Origin: Vicugna pacos
Lineage: Eukaryota > Chordata > Mammalia > Artiodactyla > Camelidae
DNA: 64,000 nt
Direction: 5' to 3'
Assembly (NCBI RefSeq): GCF_048564905.1
Contig: NC_132992.1
Location: 89,851,001-89,915,000 of the forward strand
Shown here: in pieces, positions 10,421-21,989 of the stretch
Layout of the letters: every line of letters starts with the position of its first letter
Numbering within the stretch: the first letter of the stretch is position 1
Position numbers and translations under genes: made by a program
Notes under the pieces: generated by a model
What the model saw: the letters and a program-made list of their open reading frames with translations, nothing else
Databases searched by the model: none
What the model was told of the DNA's origin: nothing

Positions 10421-10953
10421 GCTGTGCCACGCATCACACACATTTACAGGCAGGAGGGGGTTTGACGGTGACAACCTGGGACCGAAAGATTCTAAGTGTT
10501 TTCCCCCGCTCTTTCCAGAATGAATTCAAAGACATAAAATCCAACTTTCAATGCTGCAACTTTGCCTTAATTTGCTTTCTCGGGAAGACCTTCACCCTCT
10601 TCCAAGCACTGTGGATCACCCTGCCTAGTGGCTCTGGAACTTGAATTTTACGTATACTTGTGTCATTGCTCAAATGATGCATGTCTCACCTTAGGCTAAA
10701 ACTGATCTCAGACAGGGACTTAGCCCCCTGATGCTTCCTGTCTGCCCTCTGAGCACCGTGTCAGGCACACCACTGGCTGCTCAGGAATGTTTTGGAATAA
10801 AACGGATGTCTTAAAAAGACTTAATGAGTAAAGGTTCAAGATGGCTGCTTCAATTCAATGAGTACGACCATGGGTGCGTCACTTAGGGAAAACTCTTTAA
10901 ATACCTAACAATAGAACTATGTAGGCTGATCACAGCAGCTATCAGGCCACATT
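10420..10953. other. Unique non-coding DNA, no gene seen
   Basis: No recognised repeat. One YY1-like core (caagatggctgctt) lies near 10839-10852. No coding signal. Confidence 0.4.
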
Positions 10954-10966
10954 AAACTTACAATAT

Positions 10967-11214
10967 TAAGAGGAAAGGGTAGGGAAGTATAAATTAGGGG
11001 TTGGAGATTAACAGACACACAGTACTACACATAAAATAGATAAACAACAAGGACCCACTGTATAGCACAAGGAACTATATCCAATTTCTTGTAATAACAT
11101 ATAATGGAAAGGAATCTGAAAAGAATATATATGTATGTATATGTCTAACTGATTCACTTTGCTGTGCACCTGAAACTAACATTGTAAATCAACTACACAT
11201 CAATAAAATGTTTT
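10967..11214 (+). mobile_element. L1 3' UTR insertion, 5'-truncated
   Basis: Sense L1 3' UTR from the 'ggaaagggtagggaagtataaatt' region to 'catcaataaaatg'. It is flanked by AAACTTACAATAT (10954-10966) and AAAATTACAATAT (11215-11227), 12 of 13 identical, so the insertion limits are fixed. The copy is of the same L1 type as those at 640, 8927 and 53699. Confidence 0.9.
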
Positions 11215-11335
11215 AAAATTACAATATACAAATACTGTTGAAATACAGTACAATTCTTACCAATGATATTAAATGGGTAAAGTAGATAACAAAAATCCAT
11301 GCTTGGAATATGAATGCACATGCATTAAAACCACG

Positions 11336-11395
11336 TGCTAGCCCAGGGGCTTGCAATGCAATAGATGCTTAATAAATATTTTTGGAATAAACATA
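11336..11395 (+). repeat. L2-like 3' end fragment
   Basis: Ends 'gatgcttaataaatattt' after 'ctagcccaggggcttgcaat', which fits the L2 (or MIR) 3' terminus in sense orientation. Short and diverged. Confidence 0.45.
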
Positions 11396-11399
11396 AATA

Positions 11400-12365
11400 C
11401 AGAAAAATGAAAATTGGTATTAAGATGGCAAGCATATACATGTGTATGAGTTTAATTAACATTAATATTGTAAAATATGTTGATTGAAATTCTTAAATGA
11501 TTGATGTTTCAGTTGAATATTTTATTATGTCTCACATTTTTTTTACAACCATAGTTAAATATTGAGTCCCTTTACTTGAGAAAATTAACTTATATAAGTT
11601 AGAAAAAGGAAACTGAAAATCTTTGTCCCTTGTTATGTACTTTGGTTCCCGTGACTTCACAGTTTAGCCATTTCACTGTCCCCAGTGGAGAAGGCCATTT
11701 TAAGCATAATCTCACTCCTTGTTTTCCTCCCAGTGTTGCAGCACAATGGGCCTCAAGAGTCTACTAAGTTTTGGTAAGAATAATCCCACATTCAAAATGT
11801 CAGGTCCTTCCCTCAAGACCCAAGTGAGAAACATAAACTCAACTTAGCGTCAAGTAACTTTCTCAAGGTCACACCATCATGATGACACCCTTAGGGCATG
11901 TTCATTTTTGCTTTCATTGAACCTGAAGATGCCTCAAGTCACACTTTGCATGGTTGGAGCACTGTTTACTTGAAAGTAAAAACTGTGGCCATTATATATG
12001 AAAACTCATGAGATAAACTAGGAAAATAAGTTGATTTATTGAATGTCAAACTGACCCAAGAATATGGTGATATATTCCCTGTCCTGATATATGTGGGTGA
12101 AGATTGCTGTTTAAACAATCAACTTCCACTGGCCTTGGTTCACATCCTCGGAGGCCCATGGACTTGTCTGTTAAAGTCATTATGCACCAACTGTGGCCCC
12201 TAGGCTAAGTCCTTTTGGGCAACAAAAGAGAAACACATTAATAAACTAGTCCATCAAAAAGCTAGAGTCTGCTCAGAACCAAAGCATCAACACAATGTTG
12301 ATCTCATAGTAGGTTGTTATCCTAATGTGGATCCAAGAGAGTAACATTGGATTTAAGCTCAGAAG
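11400..12365. other. Mostly unique DNA; possible MIR scrap at 11835-11890
   Basis: The 'aagtaactttctcaaggtcac' block near 11850 is the antisense MIR core. Nothing else is recognised and there is no coding signal. Confidence 0.4.
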
Positions 12366-12369
12366 ACTT

Positions 12370-12560
12370 GAGTCTTATATATTGAGACACTTTACTTCTT
12401 AGTAGCCATGTGACTTTGGGGCCATTGCTTTGTGTCTGTAAGTCTCAGTTTATTCATCATTAAATGAACACAATTATGACAACTACCCTGTCTATGGTGT
12501 AAGAGGGGACTGCAAGACTTCCACTATGTGAAAGTTATCACTTTCATGACAATATTTGTT
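12370..12560 (+). repeat. MIR SINE
   Basis: Sense MIR order: 'agtagccatgtgactttggg', 'gtctgtaagtctcagttta', 'ttcatcattaaatgaac', then 'ctaccctgtctatggtg'. The core and its flanks are recognisable. Confidence 0.75.
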
Positions 12561-12869
12561 AGTAGCAGCTAGAATTTTAAACCTCATTTTTCAAGGAAGA
12601 AAATAAAGATCGTAGAAAAAGTTCAAATGTGAACACCAGTTAAGCCAATGAAAGCTAGAAAGCATTTGGTTATCCCCAGACCAGGTCCAGTAATGCTGGT
12701 TGGCTGTGCACAGCTAAACTGAATCTTGGTATTTCAGTAAACTTTGATTTCGAGTCTAAGCCACTGGGATGCTTCCTGAATAAAGGAGAAAAGGAAATGG
12801 ACTTGATTGTTCATAGCTAGGGCAACAAGAAAGGCAGACATTGAGGGGACCGCAACTTGAGCACGTACG

Positions 12870-13020
12870 TGACTTGGTTTTAGTTCTTACAAACTGTTGG
12901 GAGGTAGATATAAGAAGATGGGGAACCCGAGGCAGTTAGTCGGGCTTTCCAAAGTCACACACCTAGCAAATGACAAAGATATATTTTGACCCAGATCTGT
13001 CTACCTTTAAACTTTGTGTC
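12870..13020 (-). repeat. MIR SINE fragment, antisense
   Basis: Antisense MIR order: 'ttgggaggtagatataag', 'gatggggaacccgaggcag', 'ttccaaagtcacacaccta', 'ttgacccagatctg'. Confidence 0.65.
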
Positions 13021-13444
13021 TTTCTCTTCCAGCTCCAAAAGTGAGCTTCTGGCTCTTTCAGCTGTCACTTAGAATCCCTGTGAGATTCTGTCCTGGACGT
13101 CCCAGAGGTGCTGAGAGCTCCCAGACTCCTCCATCCTGATGTTACAAGTCTCCAGGTTGCTCAGTTACCTGCCTTTCAAGTGGAGTGGAGCTCTGCTCAA
13201 CCTTGTAAGATTGTCTTAAACTCTTGTTTGACTATAACAGAAGTCGTGAAGGTGCTTTCTAAAGTGAAAATCATTTTAAATGAAAGTCAGTTCATTCATT
13301 TTAAATGAAGTGATGGGTAAGAGCATGAGACTTGGGGTTTGGAACACTCAGTTTGAATCCCTCTTGTGTTCTTTTCCATGGCTCTTTTCCTAGGTTCCTT
13401 AGACCTCCATGAGTTTCAATTACCTCCTCTAAAATTACGATTAA

Positions 13445-13582
13445 GGAGGGGGTTAGTGAGTATAGCTCAGTGGTAGAGTGCATGCTTAGCATGCGTGAGG
13501 TCCTGGGTTCAATCCCCAGTATGTCCATTCAAATAAAAATCAGTCAGTCAATCAATAAAGTTAAATAAATGCTTATTAAAAA
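13445..13582 (+). mobile_element. Camelid tRNA-derived SINE (VIC type)
   Basis: A-box-like 'tagctcagtggtagagtg' and B-box-like 'ggtcctgggttcaatcccc' are both intact, followed by an A-rich tail with AATAAA-type units. It is flanked by TAAAATTACGATTAA (13430-13444) and TAAAATTGTGAGTAA (13583-13597), 12 of 15 identical, which I read as the target duplication. It is more complete than the copy at 5890. The resemblance to a tRNA is confined to the SINE head; it is not a functional tRNA gene. Confidence 0.9.
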
Positions 13583-13599
13583 TAAAATTGTGAGTAAAA

Positions 13600-14205
13600 A
13601 GCATAGGTTGTGGAGAAAAGGGAACCCTGGGCACTACTGGTGAGAATGTAAGTTGGTATAGCCACTAAGGAAGACACTATAGAGGCTCCTCAAAAAATTA
13701 AAAATAGAACTTCCTTATGATCCCGCAATCCCACTTCCGAGTATTTGTCCAAAGGAAATGAAATCACTTTCTCAAAAAGATATCTGCACCCACGTGTTCA
13801 TTGCAGCACTACTTATGACAGCCAAGAAGAGAAAACAACCTAAGCGCCATCGACAAATGAATGGATAAAGAAGTTCTGAGATACATACATATATATATAT
13901 CTATCTCATAATGTGTTTACATATATATGTGTGTGTATATATATATATATTACATAATTCAGCCATAAAAAAGAGGAAATCCTGCCATTTTTGACAACAT
14001 ACATGGACTTGAGGGCATTGCAAAGCGAAATAAGTCAGACAGAGAAAGACAATGTACAATCTCATTTACATATGCTATATAAAAAGGAAACTGATTTACA
14101 GATTCAGAGAAGAGATTGGCAGTTGCCGGAGATGAGAGGGGGGTGGAGGGCAAAATAGGTGAAGATGGTCAGAAAGTAACAAAAAACCAAAACAAAACAA
14201 AAAGC
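13600..14205 (+). mobile_element. L1 LINE 3' part (end of ORF2 and 3' UTR)
   Basis: Blocks in order: 'actactggtgagaatgtaag', 'cccgcaatcccacttccgag', 'gttcattgcagcactactta', 'aatgaatggataaagaag', 'aaataagtcagacagagaaa', 'agagattggcagttgccgg'. These are the last part of ORF2 followed by 3' UTR. The internal stretch 13882-13955 has expanded into a TA/TG microsatellite. It ends in an AAAC-rich tail near 14180-14205. Confidence 0.87.
13882..13955. repeat. (TA)n/(TG)n-rich microsatellite inside L1
   Basis: Alternating TA and TG units, broken in the middle by 'ctatctcataatgtg'. It sits where L1 copies normally carry only a short 'atatatat' segment, so it is a local expansion. Confidence 0.85.
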
Positions 14206-15690
14206 GTGAAAAGTGCTTTGCATGGCTCCTGGAGCACAGATTTTACTTTTTCATCTACTATTAGAGATGACTTTATAAACTAGGCTACCAAATCTTTACT
14301 TTTCTATAGCCTCAAAGATCTGATTTGAATAAAATGCCTTTTCTTTCGTTGCACAAGAATCACCATAATAGGTTAACACACGTCTGTGCCTTTAATATCG
14401 TTCCGTTGAGGAAACACGGCACAAAATGTTCAGGTGATTTTGCAAAGTGTATTTCCAAACAGAGCCAGAAATGAATCCAGACATTCCAAGGTCCTTGAGC
14501 CCAACTAGGCAAACACGGAGCCCTGGAGTCTTAGGGGACACGCGTAGACCCGGAGTGTTTGGCCCCTGCCCTTGCAGGCCTTTGGTGTCATCATTTAATG
14601 CCTTCTCACCCCAGGCCCCAGTCACCTTTGCTTGGCTGGTGTAAATACAGTTCCCAGCAAATTATAGTAAAGGCTAGAGAAGTTGCAGAGGAGAAAAGTT
14701 AAAAGCCAGTTTTTTTTTCTCCTTTGAAATTTTTATGTGCTGAAATGTGAAGTTCACTGTCAGAAAAGTAACACTTTTACGGGGTCTCTGGCATCAGAAC
14801 ATCCTAGAAATCGTCCAGGAGCAGGTAACTGTGAATGCCCCCAGCAGGCTCCCGCACCTTCCCCCGGAAGTCTGCACAGCTCTTCTCAAGTTCATGAACA
14901 CGTCTGCTCCTGGGAGAGAAGGCCGTGCTGGCTTGGTTCTCATTCAGAATTGGAGATCATGTGATCCCAAAGCACATGACACGCTGGCAGAGGACCTGAA
15001 ACTGGGCTCCAGGAAGCCCTTGTCAGGTTGCCTCCTCTGACTTGGTAAAAATAACTCTCTCCCCTGAGCCTCGCAAGTGAGGAAAGTAGTTCGAGTGATG
15101 GATTCTCATGTCAGCTTTTAAATCCAAATGAGAAAAACATCCCCAGTCTGATTTGGGGTGTGTGTGTGTGTGTGTGTGTGTGAGACAGAGAGCGAGAGAG
15201 ACAAAGAAGAGCCGTAGCAATGATGCGGATGCCAAGCGTGGAGGAGAAACTGATGGAGCAGACATGACCCTCTTGGCCATGGTCTCCTCGTCACGTGACA
15301 ATTTAACAGATGAGGACTTGCTCCAATCACAAAACTGGAAAATGACAAAATCGGGAATAAAATTAAATTACAGTTTACAAACCGAGTTGTCTGTGAGCCA
15401 AAGTTCTGTGCTCTAGTATCTATGCCATTGTTGTGTGTTTTGAATCATAACAATTTAAAGCTTTAAGAGGCCTGTCACAAAAGTTGTCATCAAACTCTAC
15501 AGAAATTTCCTTTCCAGTAGCCCTGTGCCCAGCCTCCCTGGAGTCCTGTGGGGATGGAAACATCACCTGTGACTCTATAAGATAGCTGACTGCTAACACA
15601 TTCATCCTTATTTTGGGCCCAAACCCACCTCCCAGTTCTGTCATTCTGAGTCACGGGTTAAGTATATATCTCTTAGTCACAAAGACAAAA
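14205..15690. other. Mostly unique non-coding DNA
   Basis: No interspersed repeat recognised apart from the (TG)n run at 15159-15182. Several 60-100 codon frames overlap on both strands, which argues for chance frames. Confidence 0.4.
15159..15182. repeat. (TG)12 microsatellite
   Basis: Pure TG run of about 24 bp followed by a GAGA-rich stretch. Confidence 0.97.
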
Positions 15691-15835
15691 GACATTTGAT
15701 TCATTCATCCACTGACTACCTGCTGAACCCCTTCTCTGTACCAGACCCTGGAGGTGGCTCTAGAGACATAGTTCCAGACAGAATAAGGTGGCCCCTGCCT
15801 TTATAGATTTCAATGATTCAGTATTTCCAGCTAAA
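15690..15835 (-). repeat. L2 LINE 3' fragment, antisense
   Basis: Antisense L2 3' end order: 'gattcattcatccactgac', 'ctacctgctgaaccccttc', 'ctctgtaccagaccctgg', then 'cccctgcctttatag'. Confidence 0.65.
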
Positions 15836-17180
15836 GCTATTAGCCCAAGCATGGACTCACGCCTGCTGGACAAGACAGGGATCTATTGTCAGAGCATGGA
15901 GGCCTGTAGGGTGAAAGCTGGTTTCCAAATTAAAGAAAAATCTCAGTTCTTGGAACGTCTAGTCAATATCGTCCACTGGCTGAGCTAGATTTTCTGAACA
16001 TCACCAACCTGCATGAGGCTTGACTGCAGGCAGTCCTGTGGGGTGTTTGGGTCTGGGTTCACAAGGAGATTGTGTGAGGCCACTTTCTAAGAAGAGAGGA
16101 GAGTGGAGGCTGGAAGCCAGGTCAGCTTGGACAGCATCCTTTCTACTCACTGGACTACTGTCTTTGTTGCCTACACTCCATTCCCTCCAGCACTGGGTCT
16201 GGATGTGCTGTCCTCTCTCAGAGCCCTGTGGGAAGATGGAGGGTACATGGCAATGCGCATGAAATCTCAGCTGTCAGCTTAAGGTGCAGGCACTGAGTCT
16301 TGACCCCACCAACCTCCCCCACAGTTGGTAAACTAACCTTCTCTTGAAGTCATGCTATTCTGCAGAGACTTACCTCTCTCCAAGGTTCCACACAGAGGGG
16401 ACCAGAAGTCCCTGTTCAGATGGTCCTGCAGCTGATCCTCTCCTCAGTGGGTAGAGAGCCTGTCCACTGCGGATGCCCCTTGGGGGAAAAGGGATTCATT
16501 CAATTAAGCAATTAGGCTTAAGCAATTAAGTAATTAAGAGCAGAAAGGAGTCCCTGCTGATGACAGAGGAAGAGACTTTCTAGTGTTGGGAAGAGATGGG
16601 AGAAGGGAAATATTTCCTCTGAGCGCAGGGAAGCACAAGAGGGCTCTCCTAGAATCCATAAATGTAACCCCTTGGGAAGCAGAATAGAAGGTGGCCAATT
16701 GCCTCTGCTCTCTCTGGGTCCTGATGTTCCTTGTGGTGATGCTTCTCTCTCTCCCGTGTCTCCCAACAGGCACCTCTTCTGGGCTCCCTCTTCCCTTCCA
16801 CAGGCTCTCACCTTCTCTTCCTGGGCTCTGTGAACAGTCCGAAAGCAGTTCCCCTCTTCCAGGCTCCAAGACACTCACCAGCTGATTTGCACACCACCAG
16901 CTGTACACCAGTCGACCGTCAGCCATACCATCCCCTAATCACATTTCTGATAGCCCCGAGGACCTCCTAAGTTCATTACAAATGGCCACTTCATTTGGGA
17001 GTGTAATTAGTTTTCACATTCAGCCTCACTGTCCATAGGTGGGGTGCAGAGGGAAATGTTCAACATAGGTGTGGGTGGGAGAAACACGGAGCTCACAGTC
17101 CAACAGGTAGAAGCCTTAGTAGGAGCTCCCTGTTGGAAGGAGGTGTGGGCAGGTGTCAGTGGTCATTCTGCTTTCTGTTG
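15835..17180. other. Mostly unique non-coding DNA
   Basis: No repeat recognised. Minus-strand frames of 118 and 130 codons (16518-16926) overlap each other in different phases and also overlap a plus-strand frame, so none stands out. A cluster of ATTA cores lies at 16498-16540. Confidence 0.4.
16498..16540. promoter_or_regulatory. Cluster of homeobox-type AATTA cores
   Basis: Five AATTA/TAATT cores occur in about 40 bp. The segment is built from a short repeated unit (caattaag, caattagg, caattaag, taattaag). It could be a homeodomain binding cluster or simply a degenerate short tandem repeat. Confidence 0.35.
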
Positions 17181-17184
17181 GTCC

Positions 17185-17480
17185 TCTCGAAAGATATTGG
17201 CTAAGCATCTATTGTATGTCAAGCAATGCACCAACCACTGTTCTGACTTTCTCAGATTTTAAGTTCTGGCAGAGACGTTGTGTATTAAGCTAACAGTCAC
17301 ATAATTAATCAATTGATTGGCTACAAGTGGGATCAGGATTTTGATGTACAATGAATGGATGCTGTGAACATGTTGTTATCAAGGAGGGCTTCCTGGGGGA
17401 GTAAAGAACTAAATACATGAACAGGAATTAATCAGTAAAGAGAACTTGTGGTTAAGTCAAAGACTGCATGAGACTCCAAA
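17185..17480 (-). repeat. L2 LINE 3' fragment, antisense
   Basis: Antisense L2 order: 'gctaagcatctattgtatg', 'caaccactgttctgac', later 'caaggagggcttcctggg'. Diverged, with unclear limits. Confidence 0.55.
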
Positions 17481-18039
17481 GTGAAACCCAGAAGGTAGGC
17501 TATGTTGGCCCCAGTGGAATAGCTCGAAGGTCTCAGTCCAGTCAACTGGAAAAAATGTCCAGAAGAGGCAGGAAGGAGAATGGGCCAGCCACGCCAGTAG
17601 GAGAGGACATGCTTGCCCTCATCCTCCAGGAGTTAGCACCACATGGTAGGAAGGACACTGCCTTTACAAGCCAGAACACTCGAGCTTAGCTGCAAGACCG
17701 TCATTCATTCATGACAAATGCTCTCATTCTCGTTGTAAGATGACTGTGGTTGCTTCTCTCCCAGAAGCTCACTGAGAAGGTTAAATAAGCCAATGTCTGT
17801 ACAAGCTAGCTTTGTACTGTCCACTGCAAGGATCTAGAAACAGTGATGCCCAGTAGCAATGAGCACTCCCAGAACCCAGATTTTGGTTTCTAGCTATCAT
17901 TCCCCCAAAAAAGAAATCAGTCCAGAGAAATGGCTGAGTCCAGGACTGGTGCAAGGACAGTACAAGATAAGCCAGATCGTCTGTGGTGCCTAAAAGCAAG
18001 GACAGGTTCAAGCAAGGATGGGGCCGTCTGGAATGGGCT

Positions 18040-18920
18040 TGGGAGTCAGCTTGAACTCTGTCCTAATGGAAAGAGATACAATGATAATGATGGACCCTAA
18101 CCCGCAGGACAAAGTCAGAACCCACGGGTCCACGCTAAACTAAACATCTGAATGAGTGAATAAGTGAAGGGGACGGGCAAGCCCTTCCTTATAAAAGAAT
18201 CCTAGCTTATAAATGTATAAAAAATAAGAATTTTTTTTAAAAATCACCCTTGAGAAACACCATAGTAAAAGTTGTTTCAATGGATGCTAAAATTAAATAG
18301 GTGAAAAAATGATGAGAAACAGGATATTTACATAGTCTCAAAATCAGGTGCCATAAGACCCTCACTGATTATAAAGGGAAAAAATTAGCGACTTTTTAGT
18401 GGAGAAATCTGACAGATGACACTGCAGCCCAGCATCCAAAGAGACCAGCAGTGAGAACTCTTTATCTCAGGGGCCCTTGATACTAAGAAAAGCACTAAAT
18501 CACTTCTGTGATATTCCTGCAAAAAAAAAAAAAAAGTGTAACTTGAATCTCATCCGACAAACCCAAATTGAGGGACATTCTACAAAATCACTGACCAGGA
18601 CCCTTCGGAAGCATCAAGGTCACTACAAACAGGGAAAGACTGAGGGACGACAGCTCCCGATTGCAAAGATAAAGGGACAAGGCACACGGGTGCCGTCTGT
18701 GACCCGGAGCTGGGTTCTGGGACAGAGAAGAAGGGAGATGGACAGGCTCTGAGGAGGGCTGCAGGTTCCTCAGTAGTAATGTGCGAATGTTAATTTGCTC
18801 TAATCACGGGCCTGTGGGTGCTAATATTGGCGGAAGCTGCGTAAAAGGTATGTGAGACTTGCGTGCTTGTTTTTGTGAGCCTTCTATTAATCTAAATTCT
18901 CTCAAGATAAAAAGTTGAAC
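18040..18920 (+). mobile_element. Old L1 LINE 3' UTR
   Basis: Matches the long 3' UTR of old mammalian L1: 'ggagaaatctgacagatgac', 'gacaaacccaaattgaggg', 'acattctacaaaatcactga', 'gcatcaaggtcactacaaac', 'aatgttaatttgctctaatc', 'ggcggaagctgcgtaaaagg', and a final 'ctcaagataaaaagttg'. No ORF2 part is left. An A15 run at about 18521-18535 is internal. Confidence 0.78.
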
Positions 18921-19885
18921 ATTTTCCGTTAAAAAGGAGAACACACTGGCTCCGTATCCGGCATAAAAAAAAAGGCGCTCGGCAAATAGGATTGATGATT
19001 GCTTTTAACGGGAAGAACTGATGACTGGGGGTAGTTTCAACCCATTGTCCCTGAGAAAGCAAACCTTGGCCTCCAAGGGCAGAGCCAGGAGGGGAAGTCG
19101 TTTTTGTAACTGCTGCAGACTTCAAGGTTGCTGAGTGACTATGGCGAGAAGAAAAATGTGCCGGCTCCTGGAAGAATGGACCCTTTTCTTTTCAGGGAGA
19201 ACAAAAAAAGGACACGCAACAAAATTCAGAGAGACAATACGTCTTCAACAGCCTGTTGCTCTCAGCCAAGCCATTGTTAAGGCCTGAGCGCTCAGGGCCA
19301 CAGCATGAAAAGAGACGCCTCTCCCTCCCTTCCGGAGCAATGTGCTGAGAATCCCATTGTCTCTGTGAGAAGACAAGCCCGAAGCCTGGAGAGGGCAGAG
19401 CCTGGCGCACACCTGCGTGGGAGTGTTCTGGAGAGGGGCACCCCTACCCTGGTGTTGACATGAAGGAGGAGCCTCTCACCTCCTGTGACTCCAAGGTGCA
19501 CAAGATGCCCTTCCTTTTTGTTAAACACAGAGTGGACCCCAAGGATGTCATCCCAATGCGATCACATATTTGATCTTGGGATTCTGTGTCAAAAAGGATG
19601 GGGGAGGAAGGGAGGCACATGTTTCAGGGGCCGTCTTGGATTTTGGCTTCTGCCCTGCCTCAAATAATCGATTTTCTCCCCTGCCCTGCCTCAAACAATT
19701 GATTGTCTCCTGACAGCTCTCAGAATAAATTCTAAAGGACTTAGTGTGGCTCACAGGCGCTTCTGATCCCGCCTCACCTCCCATCCTTCCCTCCGGGAAT
19801 GTTACGCTCCTGGAATAAGGAACTGCTCACAGTATGAGCACATCTTAAAATCCCATGGCTCCATGACATTTCAGTTCAGAAACCA
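18920..19885. other. Unique non-coding DNA with a 31 bp tandem duplication
   Basis: No interspersed repeat recognised. At 19651-19712 a 31 bp unit beginning 'tgccctgcctcaaa' occurs twice in tandem with about five differences. No coding signal. Confidence 0.5.
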
Positions 19886-19889
19886 CCGC

Positions 19890-20110
19890 TTCCTAGAAGT
19901 CTTTCTCAACACCTCATTTTAACCACTTGGAAGAGCATAAATCATTCCCTGCTCTGTGGGTCCTTCCCTCTTTCCTGTGATGCACTCACCTCAGCACCGT
20001 AATTCATCATTTGCCTGTCTGTCTCCACCCCAGACTGTGAGGTCCTTGAAGGCAGGGACCTGGACCAGTTCTGCCTCTGTGTCCCCAGTATTAAGAACAG
20101 TTCTGGAGAT
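19890..20110 (+). repeat. L2 LINE 3' fragment
   Basis: Sense L2 3' order: 'agactgtgaggtccttgaag', 'gcagggacctggaccag', 'ctctgtgtccccagtattaa'. Preceded by diverged L2-like pyrimidine-rich sequence. Confidence 0.75.
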
Positions 20111-20505
20111 GATAAATGGTTTCTAATTTGAATTGAGAAGTGTTGAATGGGTTAGAATTTAATGAACAGTCTTTTTTTTTTGGTGCACATATAAGTAGTT
20201 AAAATTTATGTATTGATAAACTATAAATTCAAATTTCCCTATTTCTGAAATGATGAAGTGTTTGCAATGAGATGTTTATAAAATTTAATGAAAATACAAC
20301 ATATGATTTAAAAGTACCTAATAAAGAGGAAATATTTCACATTTAAAGGTATCATTCATTACTTTCCATAAACATACACCTGCTCAAATTGATTTCTTGC
20401 TTTCTCTGAATAGCTTGCTAGAAGCAACTGAATGCAATTTGATGCAGTATTCTCACATCACATCACAGAATACATAAGACTGGCGTTGTTGAGTTTCATT
20501 ATTGC

Positions 20506-21392
20506 AGGACATTTGTTTCTTTCCAAAACATCCATTGAGACACGTGGCCCATGCCAAAAGACCCTTGATACTTGGTCTTGTCCAAACTGTGCATTGAGAC
20601 ATTTGGTCCATGGTTCATTAAATAATACAAACATTTAACTCTATTAAAATTTGCCATAGCAGTCTTCTAGTGTGTTGTCCATCCTATGATCGCCTCTCAG
20701 TACTGATGTAGAGACATGGCAACTTTCTGGTGGAAATCTGGGCGCTTCTGGTCTTCTGCCTCTGCTCCACTTTTTGCAGACTTGCACTCTTTCAACATAA
20801 TCCATTAGATCATCTACATTTTTTCTGCACCCTCTGCAAAGGACTCAAAATTTTCATTTACATCTTCTAAACACACAAATCGAAGTTCAAACAACATAGC
20901 TGCACACTTACAGGAACTGCTGTCTTTTGCCATACACCCGCGTGTTAAACCCAAAGAAGATATTTTCGCCACAGGGATTGTGAAAAGTGAAAGGAGCATC
21001 CTTTTATTTGTGCATTTGGTGGAAGCAGTCAAATCACGTTCGTATTTGCAGTCTCGAAATTCATCATACACAATGAAGGGTTAATGTCGATATATACATT
21101 CAAGATGTTACTAACACAGTTCATTCAATTATTATTGTGCCCAATGTAATATTGGGTCTATGATTTATTTATGCACTAAGAATGAAAAGGCAAGAAGTCA
21201 CATATATATATATATAAAACATATAGTATTTTTATATATTAATCATTTTAACTGAAAGTATAAGTAAAAGTTATGGGCTGTATGAACCAGGGATGTTTTC
21301 TAAGCATGGACGATTTGGACAGGACCAAATTTTGATAACACTTTGGCATGGGCCAAATGGCCCAGTGGACATCTTGACAGAACCAAATGTCT
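20506..21392 (-). mobile_element. DNA transposon remnant with long terminal inverted repeats
   Basis: The left end (20506 to about 20600) and the right end (about 21300-21392) are inverted copies of each other over roughly 95 bp. They share exact 'tggcccatgccaaa' and near-exact 'ttggtcctgtccaaa' blocks. Each terminus also has internal direct repeats of a 'catttggtcc' type unit. Between them lies about 700 bp with an 85-codon minus-strand frame (20814-21071) beginning MYDEFRDCKYERDLTASTKC, which could be a decayed transposase or accessory piece. Long, internally repetitive termini recall Mutator-like elements, but I cannot name the family, and no clear target duplication was found. Confidence 0.65.
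21200..21218. repeat. (TA)n microsatellite
   Basis: Short TA run within the inverted-repeat transposon remnant. Confidence 0.9.
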
Positions 21393-21985
21393 GCTAGTCT
21401 ATTTCAGAGACTCGTCCACAGATAAAAGAAGGTTAACCATTAATCAAACATGACACACTGCTTATGTATAAGTATAGCGATATTTACATATTAGTTTGAT
21501 TTGAATTATAAATCTTCTCATTCCCTGATATGTTAATGTGGTTGAAAAAACTTAAGAGTATTCCTTTGCAACCCTAACCATGAATCTCCATAAAATTCTG
21601 ATGTCAAAAAATATTTTGTCCAAAGAATTTTCTGTAGTCAACTTTATTTCGTGTGTAAAGCAAAATAATTATACTGTCAGATACACAAGGTCTCAGAACA
21701 AAAATAAACCTCAATCAAATCAACACCAAAAGGGCTTCAGGTTATGATCAACAAAATTAGCCAATTAAAACAGAAACTCACCGGCAATAGAAATACACTC
21801 AAGTCCTCTGAAAGGGTGTGACTCACATACACTTTATTATTTAAAAAAAATGTGTACATTAACACTAGAGTCAAATAATAATTTATTAATAGGATTATGG
21901 AATTTAACATGCAGGTCAAAAATAATTCTGAAAAGAGTTGTTATGTAATTTAAACCAATTTCCCATCTCATTAAATGGTGATTCC
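21393..21985. other. AT-rich unique DNA, no gene seen
   Basis: No repeat or coding signal recognised. Confidence 0.4.
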
Positions 21986-21989
21986 ATCT

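Noticed and set aside
13445-13582. tRNA gene
   Set aside because: The A- and B-box-like sequences belong to the head of a SINE with an A-rich tail and target duplication; no complete cloverleaf or anticodon arm can be folded with confidence.
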